A model generated the notes under the pieces. That model ran no database searches, was not told where the DNA came from, and saw only the letters and a program-made list of their open reading frames with translations. DNA of 64,000 nt from NCBI RefSeq assembly GCF_000283155.1, contig NW_004454175.1:8908388-8972387 (forward strand). Reading direction: 5' to 3'. Both the position numbers and the translations under genes were made by a program. Within the stretch, counting starts at the first letter, position 1, and every line of letters begins with the position of its first letter. Positions 62,117-64,000 of this stretch are shown piece by piece. This DNA is from Ceratotherium simum simum. Taxonomy: Eukaryota; Chordata; Mammalia; Perissodactyla; Rhinocerotidae.

Positions 62117-63044
62117 ACAATGAGCTCAATTTCGAACATTTTTAATTTCCTATGGCGTGGATAATCTCGGTTAAGTTATTCAGTAGACATTTGTGGATAT
62201 ATGGGGTCTGAAATTCAAGAGAGAGGTAAAAATATAGATTTAGGAATCTTCGGCTTATAAGTAGTGGTTGAAATCATTGGAGTAGATGAAATCATCTGGG
62301 GAAAGCTGTAAAGTGAGCAGAGAAGAAGGCCTATGATGTAACCCTGAGTAATACCAACCTATGAGAAATTGTTAAAGGAAGAAGAGTCTGCAGCAGGAAA
62401 GGAGGAGCTAAGAGAGGTCATAGGAAGTCAGAAAAGTGTGGAAGCCAAAGAAGGAGAGTGTTTTGAGGAGGAGAGAGTCATTAGGGTCAGATGCTGCCAA
62501 AAGTTGAAGTACAATTAGGACTAAATTATGTCCATTGGACTTTGCAACAAAGAATTTGTTAGTGACTTTGGTGGGAACAGTTTCATATGAATTGGAGGCC
62601 AAAGCCAGATTTCAGAAGATTGAGAAGTGGAAGAAATGATGGCAGCAAAAAAAGAGGAGAATAGGAAAAGCCATAGGTGATGAGATCATACGAGGGACAT
62701 GGGAGAGTTCTAAGCATGTTTTAAAGCTGATGGTAGAGGAAGGAACTGAAAATACAGGAGAGCAAGAATTGTGGCTAGAGGGAGGTGACAAGAAAGTAGG
62801 AGGCGGTATGACCCTAAACACAGGTACCAGAATGAGCCTTATAAAGGATGTGGGAGTACATGATCCGTTATAATAAGAAGGCAGAAGGAAAGAGTGGGTG
62901 CAGATGTAGGCGAGGTGGTTAAATTTGTTGGTAAGATGTGCGCGTTCCTAGGTAATGTCTTCTCTTTTTATTGTAAAGTAGTGAGATAATCTGCTGGGAG
63001 TAATGAAGAGATGGTAGGGTTGAAAGTTATTAGGAGAGTGAGAG

Positions 63045-64000
63045 AAGTCAAGATTGCGGAGTATGCAGATTCTGAACTCACCTCCTCTCACGGACACAGC
63101 CAATTTACAGCTATTCTTGGAAAAATTGCCCCTGAGAGAGAACTGAAAACTGGATAAGAGGACCTCCTGCAACAAATGACAATCCTAATTGAGGTGGAAG
63201 AGACAGAAATTCCCTTCTGGAGAGGAAAAAATGCCGCCTTCACAAGCCGCCAGCTTCACGGCCACCCGGGAGCAGCCCAGAGGTCCGCAGCCTTCCCTGG
63301 AGGAGCAGGGCCCTGAGCCGGGGAGCGCTCCTGCTGTGGGCATTTTGTGGACCCAACACAATCGAGACGAGTGGCATAATATCTGACTTTGCCTGCTACT
63401 AAAACATTGGGGAGTATCCCCAGAAAAGCTGGTGCACAGAGAAATTAAAACCAGCTCTTAAAGGGCCCACGCGCAAACTCACTCGTTTTAGAAAGCAACC
63501 TAAAATCAGCAGAAGGAAGGTGCGCAGCCCTTTGGGGAAAAGAGACTCACCTGATAGGCTCTGCGTGCATCTTGGTGAGAGGTGAGACCTCTCCAGGGAC
63601 TGGTACCTTGGCGGCGGCCATTGTTGTGACCTGGTGTGGGTGTGCTGACACAGACGCTGGTGGACGCCATTGGAGTTCTCTAGCCTGCTAGCCCAGGGTC
63701 TGCCCCACCCACTAGAGCACCAATTTAATCCCGCTTGGCCAGGGCAGGCAGCCCACCCTAAGGACTGGCCCCACCCAACAACAAGCCCTCGGGCAACTTG
63801 TGGGCCTACTAAGGGAGCTGCCTGGATTCTCCACAGCCTGGTGACTGGGTCAGCCTTTGTAGGGCAGGTGTGTGCAAGGAGCGGGTGCAGAGCCTGGGGC
63901 GGTGGTGGAGAGTGTGGGACTTCCACCTTGGAGAGACTGGGTCCACTTAAGGAGGTCGGGGCGTGCACACTGGGCAGGACTGTGTTGACTGTGTGTGTGG
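63045..64000 (+). mobile_element. LINE-1 5' end (5'UTR), truncated by the window edge
   Basis: Begins about gaagtcaagattgcggagta and continues ctgaactcacctcctctcac, then agagagaactgaaaactgga and gggcccacgcgcaaactcac, the known layout of carnivore/ungulate L1 5'UTRs. GC content rises relative to the intron. ORF1 is not reached. The long minus-strand open frame at 63399-63968 is a by-product of this GC-rich leader. Confidence 0.78.

Larger units (their letters stand above)
60690..62850 (+). repeat. Long ancient purine-rich repeat, unnamed, split by two SINEs
   Basis: Landmarks: cacatgaagcttatcatctg, ggtcagggaagtcttcctgg, gaaagccattggaaggtttt, ttttagaaagattgcttatt, gaggctgctgcagtaatcta. This text recurs genome-wide in mammals, but I cannot name the family with certainty. 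Related pieces occur at 2400-2470, 5240-5450, 28010-28130, 33570-33900 and 36480-36860. Confidence 0.55.
60232..64000 (+). other. DUSP19: DUSP19 intron 2 (5' part, continues beyond the right edge)
   Basis: This is intronic by gene order. It is almost entirely repeats: an L2-like stretch about 60400-60610, an old purine-rich repeat 60690-62850 interrupted by two ERE SINEs, and the 5' end of a LINE-1 from about 63045. Confidence 0.85.

Noticed and set aside
63399..63968. 189-residue minus-strand open frame at the right edge
   Set aside because: It lies antisense in a LINE-1 5'UTR and resembles no protein family.

Overview
This is a piece of a mammalian nuclear genome, almost certainly from a perissodactyl (horse, ass, rhinoceros or tapir). 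About two dozen tRNA-derived SINEs of the equine repetitive element (ERE) type are scattered through it, alongside mammalian-wide MIR, L2, L1 and MaLR-type repeats. I cannot tell the species from sequence alone. There are no bacterial or viral gene arrays, and nearly all ATG-to-stop stretches are repeats or chance.

Two protein-coding genes enter the window head to head. On the minus strand lies the 5' end of NCKAP1 (NAP1, a WAVE regulatory complex subunit). It has a CpG-island promoter at about 29830-30900, coding exon 1 at 30161-30268, and coding exon 2 at 14563-14673. Inside intron 1 there is an 18-nt in-frame microexon at 15734-15751. Intron 2 runs off the left edge, and I saw no further NCKAP1 exon in it. 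On the plus strand lies the 5' end of DUSP19 (a JNK-pathway dual-specificity phosphatase). It has a small CCAAT/ETS-type promoter at about 54200-54460, coding exon 1 at 54462-54687, and exon 2 at 60185-60231. Intron 2 runs off the right edge.

Layout: 1-14562 is NCKAP1 intron 2; 14674-30160 is NCKAP1 intron 1; 30161-30900 is exon 1, 5'UTR and promoter; about 31150-54150 is the divergent intergenic region; 54200-60231 is the DUSP19 promoter, exons 1-2 and intron 1; 60232-64000 is DUSP19 intron 2, ending in the 5'UTR of a LINE-1 cut by the window edge. One 100-N assembly gap (19749-19848) falls inside a SINE.

No wholly new system is visible. The items most worth a second look are the NCKAP1 microexon with its TGC-containing 3' splice site, an L1 copy with a likely 3' transduction (4254-5111), a double SINE insertion at one site (9663-10210), a CAC-repeat 5'UTR with a short upstream ORF in front of NCKAP1, and close inverted SINE pairs inside introns.
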